Positions 17,501 to 27,300 of a stretch of DNA of 64,000 nt are shown piece by piece. This DNA comes from Terrabacter sp. Root85 (GTDB lineage: Bacteria; Actinomycetota; Actinomycetes; Actinomycetales; Dermatophilaceae), in the NCBI RefSeq assembly GCF_001429185.1, contig NZ_LMIW01000001.1, positions 1,081,490 to 1,145,489 of the forward strand, given 5' to 3'. Below the pieces are notes generated by a model. It ran no database searches and was not told where the DNA came from. It worked only from the letters and a program-made list of their open reading frames with translations. How positions within the stretch are numbered: position 1 is the first letter of the stretch; each line of letters starts with the position of its first letter. The position numbers and the translations under genes are program-made.

Positions 17501-18968
17501 CCTCGATGATGTCCTCGAGGGCGTCGGCGAGCGCCGAGCAGGCCGGGGCGCTGGCAGCGAGGTGGTCGGTGCCGATCGGGCTGTGCGGCGACGTCGTGTG
17601 CGGCAGCCACTTGAGGAAGTCCCAGTCGCGGGCCGAGCTGCCCGAGGCGAAGGAGCAGATGGCGAGCTCGGCGGGCGAGTGCAGCGCCGCGGTCTGGAGC
17701 ACGACCGAGCGTGCTGCGCCGAGGGCGTTGGCGCGCTGGCCGGCGACGCCGATGGCCCCGTCGGCGAGCGGGCTCGCGACGATCGGCACGTCGTGCACGA
17801 CCTCGAGGCCGTGCAGCTGCTCGGAGACCTCGAGCCAGGCCTCGGCCTTGGAGCGGCCGACGGCCGGCATCTTGATCGCCGAGCGGGACGGACGGGTGCC
17901 GAGGCCGAGCCGGAGCTCGGCGTAGCCGTTGCCGTCGCGACGACGGGTCCAGAGCAGGGCGCTCCGGTCGCGCACCGCGGTCAGGCAGTCGACGCCGCTC
18001 GGGTGCTCGCCGCGACGGGTATGGCCCTCGACCTCGAGGGAGCCGCGGATGCGCTGCGAGAGCAGGGCGAGGTCCTCCTTGAAGTCCTCCATCGCCTGCG
18101 TGAAGTCCTTCTTCTGCTGGCGGCGGGCCTCGTAGTAGGTGCCCGCCATCATCATCGGCATCATCAGCATGAAGATGATCGAGAAGGCGCTGCGGGTGAT
18201 GAGGTACATGACGATGCCCATGAGCAGCGGCACGATCATCGCGACGAGCGGCATCGGGTTGGGCTTGCCGCGCTCGGGCAGGTCCGGGACCTGGAACTCC
18301 TGGCCGGAGAAGAGCGGCGCCACGCGCGGAGAGCGCGAGAAGGCCACGGTGCCGGCGTCGCCCGACAGCACGCCGCTGCCGGGTCGCGTCACGACGCCGT
18401 CGCCCTGGAGGTGCACCTCGAGCTCGGTGTCGCCGATGCGCACGACGTCACCGCTCTTGAGGTGGGCGCGGGTGACCTGCTGCCCCCCGGCGGTGATGCC
18501 GTTGGCCGAGCCGAGGTCGACGACCTCGACGACCTCCTGGATGACGAGCTTGGCGTGCTTGCGCGAGACCGACTCGTCGGACAGCTGCACCTCGCTGCCG
18601 CGTCCGCGGCCGATGTATGCCGTCCCGCGGGCGAGCGGGAACTCGCGCCCCGCGTCCGGTCCCGACCGGATGTAGGCGACGGCCGCGGGACGGCCGCGGT
18701 CGACGAAGCCCTCACCGGCGCGGGTCGTCGAGACGCGCATGCCGGACTGGAGGCCGCTCTCGGCGACGGTCGCGCGGGGGTCGAGGCCGCGCATGTCCTG
18801 GTCGACGAGGGCGAGCGTCATCGGCGCGTCGACCCCGAGCACGGTCGAGCGGTGCGGGTCGGCCGCGGCGAGGTAGGCGGCGAGGTCCCCGACCGTGGTC
18901 GCGGAGTCCGTCGTCGCGACGAGGTCGGTCTCACGGTCTCCCGACCGGAGGACGAACTTCAGCTTCAC
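14568..18968 (-). CDS. eccC: FHA-EccC type VII secretion FtsK/SpoIIIE ATPase
   Basis: 1466-residue motor of type VII secretion. N-terminal ubiquitin-like stretch, then an FHA domain (about 95-165: AYIGRGRGSEVQLSDESVSR, SANGI) that would bind phosphothreonine. Two membrane helices lie near 235-285. Three FtsK-type ATPase domains follow: Walker A GTTGAGKS near residue 683 with VVDEFA; GTSGSGKS near 1010 with LIDNMT; and a third near 1290 with GPSGSGRT, where Lys is replaced by Arg and Walker B is VERIDD, so ATP hydrolysis there is doubtful. GTG start at 18968 overlaps the transglutaminase-like stop (GTGA). The FHA fits control by the kinase of the same operon. Confidence 0.95.
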   Translation of the reverse strand: MKLKFVLRSGDRETDLVATTDSATTVGDLAAYLAAADPHRSTVLGVDAPMTLALVDQDMRGLDPRATVAESGLQSGMRVSTTRAGEGFVDRGRPAAVAYIRSGPDAGREFPLARGTAYIGRGRGSEVQLSDESVSRKHAKLVIQEVVEVVDLGSANGITAGGQQVTRAHLKSGDVVRIGDTELEVHLQGDGVVTRPGSGVLSGDAGTVAFSRSPRVAPLFSGQEFQVPDLPERGKPNPMPLVAMIVPLLMGIVMYLITRSAFSIIFMLMMPMMMAGTYYEARRQQKKDFTQAMEDFKEDLALLSQRIRGSLEVEGHTRRGEHPSGVDCLTAVRDRSALLWTRRRDGNGYAELRLGLGTRPSRSAIKMPAVGRSKAEAWLEVSEQLHGLEVVHDVPIVASPLADGAIGVAGQRANALGAARSVVLQTAALHSPAELAICSFASGSSARDWDFLKWLPHTTSPHSPIGTDHLAASAPACSALADALEDIIEAKGTAKEREQASAERPTVLVLVERDAPIDRSRLVAIAERGHRQGVLVLWVAETQQLLPAACHTFLVVSDDQSSLAGYVHAGEEVQPVAVDRIGYDEAMACARQLAPVVDAGVPVDDASDLPRAVSLLTLAGTDLASSEEAVIEKWGESRSILTGPYAPAVLPRKPGNLRAIVGQSSQGTFSVDIRSDGPHALVGGTTGAGKSELLQAWILGMAAAHSPQRVTFLLVDYKGGSAFRDCVKLPHTVGLVTDLSPHLVRRALASLAAELHYREHLLARHKAKDLLELERRGEVDAPPSLILVVDEFAALVQEVPEFVDGVVNVAQRGRSLGLHLILATQRPAGVIKDNLRANTNLRMALRMADENDSDDVLGSKEAAFFDPALPGRAVSKTGPGRLVPFQTGYAGGWTSDVPPPPDMKVETLTFGRGVEWEPPRVEGADDAADLGPTDIQRLVSTLGRAARVAELPKPRKPWLPDMRSVYDLATLPTQRRDDELVFGVADDPDNQAQPEIAFRPDKEGNIAIYGTSGSGKSVFLRSMAVAAGYTVRGGPCHVYGLDFGNRGLAMLEALPHVGSIIPGGDHERVIRLLRTLRSTIDERASRYSAVSAATITDYRRLAGRPDEPRVIVLIDNMTAFRQAYEVGGRFQWLDLLAGLAADGRPVGVHFIIASDQRTGLPTNLAAAVQGRIILRMSNVDDYSVFGVPGDVLTMASPPGRGLMSGSEVQVAVLGGSSDVTVQAAAIEAFADATRKAGVSQAPPIESLAEVIPLGDLPSEFGGRPVVGVASSTLEPIGFDPKGTFIITGPSGSGRTTAVATTAAGLFRFSSGSALYLMTPRRTSELLDLGIWAETAVGGEATSALASRLAAEIEEGRVTRPIAVFVERIDDLAPSGAENALTTLAKACVDNDQLVVAEGEAAFFSSNFGLQALLKTSRSGLALHPDGNEGLSVFKANLPALNRAELPPGRGFIIEKGKFELLQVARP

Positions 18969-21730
18969 GCGTCACCCTTCGTGCTGTTCGAGGCGTTCGA
19001 GGTCGAGCCCGCTCCGCGACGGCTGCCGCCCCGGCGTCCTGCGTCCCCGGTGGTCGGCGCGGTCGTGCCGATCCCGGCCTTGGTTGACTTGCCCCGACGG
19101 GTGGGCTGCTGGGGCCGACCCTGGCGACGGGACGTGCGCGCGAGGGCAGGTCCGAGTCCGGCCCCGGTGGGCAGGTGGTCTCGGAAGGTGCGCAGCGACA
19201 CGTCGCCCCGCAGCTTCTGCCAGAAGCCCTGCCCGCTGCGGATCCGCTTGCGCGCCGTCTCGACGTCGGCCCAGAAGGCCTCGACCTCCTCGGGCGTCGG
19301 CTCGGCGACGTCGAAGACGTGGCCGTTGGCGGCGGCCGCGAGCGGCACGAGCGCCAAGTTCGGCGCCGGGGCCCCGTCCGGGGTCGCCCCCGTCTGCGAG
19401 GGCTCGCCGGGGCGGAGGGGCTCGGTGCGCCCGGGGTCGGCCGGCTCCGAGACCGAGGAGGTCACGCGGACCGGGGCGCCCATGAGGGCGCCGTCGACGA
19501 CCGGGCTCGGCTTCTCGGGCGGCGGCCCGAAGACGTGCTCCTCGAGGGCGCGCGCCTGTTCGAGGCGAGTTCCCTTGACCGGCAGCGGCATCCGCAGGTC
19601 GCGGGCCGTATCGACGACCTCGCGCCACCCGCCGCTGACACGGCTCGCCGTCTCACCGGTCGTGCGCCGTCGGCGACGCCGCAGCCACTTGGCGAGTCGG
19701 ATCGCGCCGTAGACGACGAGCAGGACGAGCAGCGGCACGGCGACGAAGAAGATGAGCCAGCGCAGCCAGTCGGGCCAGTTGTCGGGGTCGAGCGGGTTCT
19801 TGTCGTCCTTGGGCGGGTTCTTCAGCTGCGTCGCGTTCTGCGCTTGGTCGGGACCCTGGAGGACGCTCGGTGGGTTGTTGGCCGCGGGCGGCGGCACCTG
19901 GGCGCCGGTCTTCTTCTCCTCGGACTTCTGGATCAGCTGCTGCGGCTTCTTGTTGCGGTCTGGGACGAACTGCTTCCAGTAGATCGGCTGCCACGAGCCG
20001 TCGGTCTTGGCGACCTCGACCCAGGCATGGACGTCCTTGCCCTTGATCGCGCCGGTCGCGTCGGGCTCGGCGCCGAGCACGACGCGGGCCGGCACGCCGA
20101 GGCGGTTGGCCGCGAGGGCGAGCGCCGACGCGTACTGCTCGTCGTTGCCGGCGAGCTGGGTGGCCTTCATGAACTGGGTCATCCGCCGGAGGCTGTGGCC
20201 GGGGAGGAAGACGTTCTGGTAGTCACCGGGGGCGCCGCCGTCGGTGTAGGCGCCGTCCTGCATGGCCTTGGCCACGGCGACGACCTTCTGCCACTGGCCG
20301 TCGACGCGCTCGGTCCACGGCGAGATCTTGTCGTCGATGAAGGTGAGGTTCTGGCTGTCGACGACGGTGCCGTCGGCCACGTCGACGTCCTTGGGCAGCT
20401 GCGCGTCGACCTTCTGCGCCAGGGCGCTGACGGAGTACGTGTCGCCGGCCTGCAGCTTCTCGGGCAGGACGCCGGTGTCGGTGTCGACGTTGAAGCGCAG
20501 GTCGTCGGCGAGCTGGTCCCCCCGGGATCCACCGAAGTCGAGACCCGTGACGGTGCCGAAGGTCGGCAGCCACACGTCGCTGTAGCCACCGGCCGGCACG
20601 CCGACGGTCGCGGTGACCGGGTCACCGGCCCCCTCCGCGGCGATGTGGCTGCCGACCTTGCGGAAGCTCGTGCCCTCCGGGTCCTCGCCCGTGCCGAGGT
20701 TGGCGATGTTGCCGGCGCCCCACACGAAGTCGTCGTAGGAGTCGAGCGCCGCGATGCGCACCGGGACACCGGCCGGCAGTCCCTTGACCGTGAGCAGCGT
20801 CTTGTCGAAGAGCTCGGAGCCGTTGGGCTCGGTGTACTGGCGGAAGCCGGCGAGCGGGGAGGCGTACTGCGTCACGTCGAAGGGCGGCTGGAGGCCCGTG
20901 CGGAACACCGTGCGGTCACCGGGATCGGCACCCGGCAGCATCGGACCGACGAAGAAGCCACCCACGGTCGCGACGGCGAGCAGGGCCGCGGTGGTGACCG
21001 CGCGCGTCGCACGGCCCGCGCCGTTCTGCAGCGCGGGTCGGTTGCGGTTGCTGCGCAACGCCGTCCACCCGATGGCGACGAGGGCGAAGAGGGCGCCCTG
21101 GAGCAGCACGCCTGCCGGCGTCAGCGTGCCGAGCACGATCGACGCGACGAGCAGCACCACCGGTGCGACGAGCGCCGTCACCGCGCCGGTCCACCGGCGC
21201 GCCACGCCGTAGGTCAGCGACCCACCGACGAGCGCGAAGAGGAACGGCAGGGCCATGTAGGGGCCCTCGGAGTCGACGGGCGGGAGCGCAGTGAGCAGCT
21301 CCTTCCAGCCGGGCACGGCCATGTGCACGAGGGTCGCGAACGTCTCGCCCGACGGGATGAACCCGGCGATGAGGTCCTCGCGGACCGCGAGCGGACCACC
21401 GAGGAGGAGGTATGCCGCCGCGACCGCGAGCAGCGTGAGCACCCCGGGTGCCCGGAAGGTCGCGGTCACGTGGGCGACGAGCAGGCCGATGACGAGACCG
21501 GCCAGGCCGACCCAGAGCCAGCCGAGGCCGAAGAACGTCGTGCGGAATCCGACGAGCGCCAGGCCGACGAGCACGACGGTGAAGCCGGCGTCCACGAGGT
21601 GGGCGGTGCTGGGCCGCAGGCGGGCCAGCTGGGCGCGCGCTCGCTCGCCCGCGGTCGGCGGCGTGACCAGCGCGGAGGGCGGCGGGGCCGGGATCGAGCC
21701 GGCAGCCCCGGCGGACGTCGGAGAGCTCAT
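18965..21730 (-). CDS. Transglutaminase-like polytopic membrane protein, catalytic residues lost
   Basis: 921 residues of the TgpA/DUF3488 architecture: about seven N-terminal membrane helices (residues 50-280), an extracytoplasmic domain carrying the transglutaminase-like core, a C-terminal helix (near 690) and a Pro/Arg-rich cytoplasmic tail. In the core, the position normally GxCE(Y/F)A reads GNDEQYASA, so the nucleophilic Cys is Asp (about residue 531). The His survives in HAWVEV (about 568), and the third residue (usually WxPxD) reads WQPIYW. The enzyme is therefore probably inactive and structural. ATGA overlap with the DUF58 gene; GTGA overlap with eccC. Confidence 0.88.
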   Translation of the reverse strand: MSSPTSAGAAGSIPAPPPSALVTPPTAGERARAQLARLRPSTAHLVDAGFTVVLVGLALVGFRTTFFGLGWLWVGLAGLVIGLLVAHVTATFRAPGVLTLLAVAAAYLLLGGPLAVREDLIAGFIPSGETFATLVHMAVPGWKELLTALPPVDSEGPYMALPFLFALVGGSLTYGVARRWTGAVTALVAPVVLLVASIVLGTLTPAGVLLQGALFALVAIGWTALRSNRNRPALQNGAGRATRAVTTAALLAVATVGGFFVGPMLPGADPGDRTVFRTGLQPPFDVTQYASPLAGFRQYTEPNGSELFDKTLLTVKGLPAGVPVRIAALDSYDDFVWGAGNIANLGTGEDPEGTSFRKVGSHIAAEGAGDPVTATVGVPAGGYSDVWLPTFGTVTGLDFGGSRGDQLADDLRFNVDTDTGVLPEKLQAGDTYSVSALAQKVDAQLPKDVDVADGTVVDSQNLTFIDDKISPWTERVDGQWQKVVAVAKAMQDGAYTDGGAPGDYQNVFLPGHSLRRMTQFMKATQLAGNDEQYASALALAANRLGVPARVVLGAEPDATGAIKGKDVHAWVEVAKTDGSWQPIYWKQFVPDRNKKPQQLIQKSEEKKTGAQVPPPAANNPPSVLQGPDQAQNATQLKNPPKDDKNPLDPDNWPDWLRWLIFFVAVPLLVLLVVYGAIRLAKWLRRRRRRTTGETASRVSGGWREVVDTARDLRMPLPVKGTRLEQARALEEHVFGPPPEKPSPVVDGALMGAPVRVTSSVSEPADPGRTEPLRPGEPSQTGATPDGAPAPNLALVPLAAAANGHVFDVAEPTPEEVEAFWADVETARKRIRSGQGFWQKLRGDVSLRTFRDHLPTGAGLGPALARTSRRQGRPQQPTRRGKSTKAGIGTTAPTTGDAGRRGGSRRGAGSTSNASNSTKGDA

Positions 21731-23202
21731 CGGGCCACCCCTGAGACGAGAAGTGTGCGGAGGTCCTCGAGCGCGGCGAGCGTGAGGATGACGAGGCCGC
21801 CGCCTCGACGGATGCCGTGGTCGGCCTGCGGGTCGAGGACGACGATGACGCGCGTCACCTCGGGCGGGAACTGCCCGGCCGCGCGCTGCAGCTCGATGAA
21901 CGGCCGGTGCGGACCGGTGACGATGAAGCACGTGCTCGTGTCGGGCGCGAGGTCGGCGGCGTCGAGCGAGGTGGTGAAGAGGTCGACGGGCCCGGGCTCG
22001 ACCCGGGACATCGCGTCGAGGCCGACCTGCGGCACCGACTTCGTGACCTTCTGCGACCCGCAGACGATGGTGCAGTCCTGCTCGTCGAGCATGACGCGGA
22101 CCATGATCGAGGAGCCGACCGAGATGGCCGTCTCGACGTCGGCCTGGATCGCCGTCGGCGCGTTCGCCGCCATGACGTCCCGCTCGACGTCGCGGTCGCT
22201 CCGGCCGGTCTTGCCGTGACCCGAGCGGTACTGCTCCGGGTCGGGGTCGACGATGATCGTCACGTGCGACCGGCGCGTGTCGAGGAACTGGCGCACGAGG
22301 AGCTTGCCGGCCTTGGCCGAGCTGCGCCAGTGGATGTATCGGCGGTCGTCGCCGGGCTGGTACTCGCGCAACGCGTGGAAGGCGAGGTCGCTCATCGACA
22401 CGTCCTCGGTGGTGCTGCCCTCGAGGTCGCGCAGCAGACCGGCGCCGAGCGACTCGAGCGCGACGGTGCGGGGGTGGACGAAGAGCTCGGTGCGCTCGGT
22501 CCACGTCAGGGTGCGGCGCATGAGACCGAGCGGGTCACCCTGGACCGTCGTCGCGGGACCGACCTGGATGACGCCGCGGCGCGACGTCGGCACGACGAAG
22601 AGCTCCTCGTGGGCGTTGCCCGGGGTCAGGGCCGGGAGCACGAATCGCGCCGCCGACAGACCCACCGGCAGCTCGACGAGGATCGGCAGCATGGGGGTGC
22701 GGGCCTCGTTGGTGACGAGGATGCGCCCGGTCGCGGGGTCGCCGACGACGACGCGGCGCGGGTCGACCTCGGCGAGGATGCGCACCTTGGTGCGACCGAG
22801 GGCGAGGACGAAGCAGATCGCGAAGAGGAGCAGGGCCGCCGCGGCCACCATGAGCAGCTCGGTCCAGCCCCCGCGGGCCCCGACGAACCAGCAGACGAGG
22901 CCGAGCGCGAGGATCGTCCAGCCGAGCGGTGAGATCCACCGGAGGATGCCGGCGACCGGGCGCCACACGCCCTCGGTCCGACCCGCGACCTGCTCGATGG
23001 ATCGCGTGATCGGCTGGGTGATCTGACGGATCCCCCGGCTCGTCGTGCCCGGGACGGCGCGCGCCCGACCGCCGGTCGTGGTCGCCGTGGGGGCGGACGC
23101 CGCCACGGGCGCACCGGCACCGGCCGGCGCTCCCTTGCGTGACGGCATACGGAAGCGGCCGCCGCGACGCGACGACGTGGCCCCCTGGTCCTGCTGGGTC
23201 AT
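21727..23202 (-). CDS. DUF58 (von Willebrand-like) membrane protein
   Basis: 491 residues: basic N-terminus, two membrane helices (about 110-155), then the DUF58 domain with its hallmark REYQPGDDRRYIHWRSSAK. DUF58 proteins usually pair with MoxR ATPases, as here (the MoxR gene ends 32 nt upstream), and with transglutaminase-like proteins, and are thought to assemble or remodel envelope complexes. ATG at 23202 has AAGGGGA 5 nt upstream. Its stop overlaps the transglutaminase-like start. Confidence 0.93.
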   Translation of the reverse strand: MTQQDQGATSSRRGGRFRMPSRKGAPAGAGAPVAASAPTATTTGGRARAVPGTTSRGIRQITQPITRSIEQVAGRTEGVWRPVAGILRWISPLGWTILALGLVCWFVGARGGWTELLMVAAAALLLFAICFVLALGRTKVRILAEVDPRRVVVGDPATGRILVTNEARTPMLPILVELPVGLSAARFVLPALTPGNAHEELFVVPTSRRGVIQVGPATTVQGDPLGLMRRTLTWTERTELFVHPRTVALESLGAGLLRDLEGSTTEDVSMSDLAFHALREYQPGDDRRYIHWRSSAKAGKLLVRQFLDTRRSHVTIIVDPDPEQYRSGHGKTGRSDRDVERDVMAANAPTAIQADVETAISVGSSIMVRVMLDEQDCTIVCGSQKVTKSVPQVGLDAMSRVEPGPVDLFTTSLDAADLAPDTSTCFIVTGPHRPFIELQRAAGQFPPEVTRVIVVLDPQADHGIRRGGGLVILTLAALEDLRTLLVSGVAR

Positions 23203-23234
23203 GCGGTCCCCTTGGTTGCTTCTGCGGTTCGCGG

Positions 23235-24227
23235 TCAGGCCGAGGCGCGCTCGGCCGGCGGCGCGATGTCGCCGAGGATCTGGTCGACGCACTGCTCGAC
23301 GGTCGTCCCGGCGAACTGCGCCTCGGCGTTGAGCAGGAGGCGATGGCTGAGGATCGGCTCGGCGAGCAGCTTGATGTCGTCGGGCACGACGTAGGTGCGG
23401 CCCTGGCTCGCGGCCCACGTCTTGGCGCAGCGGACGTAGGCGAGGCAGCCACGGACCGAGAGGCCGAGCTTGAGCGACGGGTGACGGCGCGACTCCTCGG
23501 CGATCCGGCTGACGTAGCCGAGGATCGCCGGGTCGACGTGCACCTCGTCGGCGAGCTTGGACATCTCGACGATGACGTTGCTCGCGATGAGCGGGCTCAG
23601 CGTCTTGGCGCGGTCACGCGTCTTGGCGTCGGCGAGGACGGCGATCGTCGCCTCGTGGTCGGGGTAGCCGACGCTCGCCTTCATGAGGAAGCGGTCGAGC
23701 TGCGCCTCGGGCAGGCGATAGGTGCCGGCCTGCTCGATGGGGTTCTGGGTCGCGATGACCATGAACGGCTCACCGACGGAGTGGGGCTTGCCGTCGATGG
23801 TGACCCGCCCCTCCTCCATGACCTCGAGCAGCGCCGACTGCGTCTTCGGCGAGGCGCGGTTGATCTCGTCGGCGAGCACGATGGTCGCGAAGATCGGGCC
23901 CGGGTGGAACTCGAAGCTCTGCTTCGTCGGCTCGTAGATCGTGACGCCCGTGACGTCGCTCGGGAGCAGGTCGGGCGTGAACTGGATGCGGCTGTGCGTG
24001 CCCTGCACCGTGGCCGAGAGGGCGCGGGCGAGCTGCGTCTTGCCGGTGCCCGGGAAGTCCTCGAGGAGCATGTGGCCCTCGGAGAGCAGGCAGGTCAGCG
24101 CGAGCCGCGTCACGTGCTGCTTGCCGAGGACCGCCTTCTCGATGTTGCCGACGAGCTGGTCGAAGGTGTGCGCGAACCAGGTGACCTGCTCCTGCGTGAT
24201 GCGACCTGTGGTGGGAGTGGCCGTCAT
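23235..24227 (-). CDS. MoxR-family AAA+ ATPase
   Basis: 330 residues, full length. Walker A DFPGTGKT, Walker [10 protein letters not shown], sensor 1 [20 protein letters not shown] and the C-terminal lid are complete. MoxR ATPases act as chaperones with DUF58 or VWA partners; the DUF58 gene follows directly. It begins 93 nt after the giant FN3 protein gene. In Bifidobacterium a kinase, FN3 protein, MoxR ATPase, DUF58 and transglutaminase set has been described as the PFNA cluster; the order here is the same. Confidence 0.95.
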   Translation of the reverse strand: MTATPTTGRITQEQVTWFAHTFDQLVGNIEKAVLGKQHVTRLALTCLLSEGHMLLEDFPGTGKTQLARALSATVQGTHSRIQFTPDLLPSDVTGVTIYEPTKQSFEFHPGPIFATIVLADEINRASPKTQSALLEVMEEGRVTIDGKPHSVGEPFMVIATQNPIEQAGTYRLPEAQLDRFLMKASVGYPDHEATIAVLADAKTRDRAKTLSPLIASNVIVEMSKLADEVHVDPAILGYVSRIAEESRRHPSLKLGLSVRGCLAYVRCAKTWAASQGRTYVVPDDIKLLAEPILSHRLLLNAEAQFAGTTVEQCVDQILGDIAPPAERASA

Positions 24228-24320
24228 GGGTGTCGTTCTCCTGTCATGTGTTTCATCGATCGTGGGGTATGCCGTGTGGCTGGGTCGGGGCGCGGCCGGC
24301 TCCCTCGCGGGAGCGGACCG

Positions 24321-27300
24321 TCACCCCCAGGGATTGCGTTGCGCGGAGTCGGACCCGTTCGACGACGAGCAGGTCACGCGGACCCAGCCGTTGGGGAACC
24401 CGAAGAACTTGTTGGAGTCGTTGCCGCCGTTGCTCGGGCGGTGCGACCCGCCGGAGCCGTTGTCGGGGTTGGACCAGCCGCCGTCGGAGCTGTCGACGGT
24501 GCAGCTGATGGCGCCGATGTAGTTCGACAGGTTGTAGCCGATGTGGTTGCAGTTGGAGCCGCACTGGGTGCCGTCCGGCTTCAGACACCCGGTCGCGCCG
24601 CAGCCGCTGCCCTTGTAGACCGAGTTCACCTTGGGCTTGGGCGCGGCGTTCGTCGTGCCCGAGATCGAGGTGTACGGACCCCAGCCCGAGTCGGTCGCGA
24701 AGGCGCGGACCCGGATGGTGCGGGTGTCGCTGTAGCCGAGGCCACCGATCGTCGTCGACTCCCGGCCGGCGCCGAACGTCTCGTTCTTGTCGCCGGTCAC
24801 CTGGTACTGCGTGATCGGGCGGCCGTTGTTGGTCGGCGCGTTCCACGTGAACGTGATGCTGTTGTTGTCGTGGTTCTCGCCCGGGTTGCGGATGGCGTTG
24901 GTCGGCCCGTAGGGGTGCACCCGGATCGCGTTGGACATCGGCGAGCAGTAGCCGGCGGAGTTGCAGGCCCGGATGGCGATGGTCCTCGACGTCGTGTCGA
25001 GCGGCCGTGTCGTCCCGGCAGTCGGGCAGCTGGTGCCCGAGCAGGGGAACGAGCCGGTGACCCCGTCGGTCGTCCAGTGGATCCGGTCGTAGCCGCCGGC
25101 GTGCGCGCTCCCGACCCGGAAGGTGACGTCGATCGTCTTGTCGGCGCGGGGGGTCGTGGCCGTGAGGAGGGTCGGGGTGTCCGGGTAGCCGTTGGCCGTG
25201 TAGCTCGAGAAGTTGGCCTTGTCGGAGGTTGCCGGACCGCCGTTTGTGGCGGTCACGACGTACTGCACCGTCTGGCCCTCGTAGGGGATCGTGTCGCTCG
25301 CGACGCGCGAGTCACCACCGGAGCGGGTCGCGATGAGGCTCCAGGCGCCACCACCGGTGCGACGGAACACGTCGTACTTCGTGATGGGCGGACCGTTCGG
25401 GTCCGTCGCCGCCCAGGCGATGGAGACCTGGGCGTTGGTCTCGCCGGGCACCGGGTCGCGCGGGCTCAGCGTCGGAGCGGGCACGGCAGCCGGCTTGCCG
25501 AAGGACTGGGCCTTGACCTGGACCCCGAAGGGACCCCAGCCGGCCTCGTTGTTGGCCTGGACGCGGACGTTGTAGGCGTCGTTGTTGATCAGGCCGCTGA
25601 TGACCTTGGTCAGACCAGGGGCCGCGACCTCCGCCTGTCCGGTGGCGCCGGCGCTGCCGCCGATGTTGACCCACTGGACGCGGTACTTGAGCACCTTGCT
25701 GCCCTCGTTGGGCGGCTCGCTCCAGCGCACCGTCAGCTTGCGGTCGCCCGGCGTGATGTCGGTGATCGACGTCGCCTTCGGCTTGGTGTCGGGCCGCACC
25801 GTGTTGCTGCGCGGGCTCTGGTCGGACCAGCCGACCGGGTTGCGGCTGCGGACGGTGAACGAGTAGTCCTGACCGTTGGTCAGACCCGTGATGGTGCACG
25901 GTGACGACGAGCAGGCCTTGGTGCCGCCGCCCGGTCCGATGGTTGTGACCTCGTAGGCCTGGATCGGCAGGCCGCCGTCGTAGGCCGGCGGGCGGAAGTC
26001 GACCCGCGCGCTGCTGCCGAGGATGCGGTCGGCGACCGCGGTCGGGGCAGCCATGGGGTCGGGCTTGCTGCGGACGCTGACGGAGACCTGGCCGAGCGCC
26101 GAGGGTCGACCGGGAGCGTCGACGGCCTGCACCGTGATGCGGGCGTCACCGCGACCCTTGTCGGAGGCCGAGACCGTGAGCTGGCACCCGCTCTGGGTGA
26201 CGCTGACGCCCGTGCCCGAGACGACCCGGGCCGACTGCACCTGGCAGCGAGGGGCCGTCAGCGGGCTGTCGAGGTACTGCGAGAGGTTCACCGTGCGGCT
26301 CGTCCCGGCGATGAGACCCTCGATCCGGACCGGACGCAGGGTCGCGGCGGGTGGGGCGCTGACGACCCGGACCATGATCTTGTAGGACTCCGCCCCGCCC
26401 TTGGCCTTGACGGTGACCGCACCGGTGGAGCCCTCCTGGGCGGCCGGCTGGGCCCTGAGCACGACCTGGCGCCCACCGGCGCCGGCCTGGCTGAGGTCGA
26501 CACGGTCGATGGCCGGGTCCCACGTCGCTTCGTACTGCGCGGTGTTGGCGTCCATCCCGGTGGGCAGCCACGCGTGGCAGAGCCTCGGGATGTCGAAGGT
26601 GCGGGCCGGGCCGTCGGCGACGAGGCGGACCTCGTGGTCGGGGCAGCGCAGCACCGGCACGTCGGGCCCGATCTGGACCGGGATCGTGACGTAGGCCGTC
26701 TGGGCAGTCTTGTCGGCCGGACCTGTCGCGTTCGTGACCTCGAGCATGACCGCGGCCGGACCGACGTAGCCGTTGGTCGCGGTCAGCTTGAGTGCGGTGG
26801 CCGACGTCACCGACGACTGGAGGTCATCTTCCGGCGACGTCGAGACCGTCTCGGGCGAGGTGACCGCGATCCTGCCGCCGCGCGGGTCGACGACGTAGTC
26901 GGCAAGGTCGACGTCGACCGTCGAGTCGGCGCCCATCTTGATGGTCTTGCCGTCGACGACGTAGGGCACACCGTTGGTGCCGGCCGGCACGTAGATGAGG
27001 GCCATCGCCGAGGCGCCGTCGGCGTCCTCGATGACGTACGGGACGACGCGGGCCTGCGGTCGCAGCTGGATGCGCAGCTTGCGGCCCTCGCGGGCGACGC
27101 CGTCGCCGATGAACTTCGTGATCTTGAGACTCGCCTGGTCACCGTCGAGGTCGCGGTCGTTGGCGAGCGCGTCGACGAGGATCGAGGTCTCGCCCTGCTT
27201 GGCGAGGCCGGTGTCGTCGACGGCGATCGGCGGGTTGTTGAAGTCCTTCTGGCCGCGGACGGTCAACGTCGACTTCGACGCGTCGAAGAGCCCGTCGGTG

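Noticed and set aside
24841-24860. parS-like TTCCACGTGAACG in the FN3 gene
   Set aside because: Three mismatches to the 14-bp consensus.
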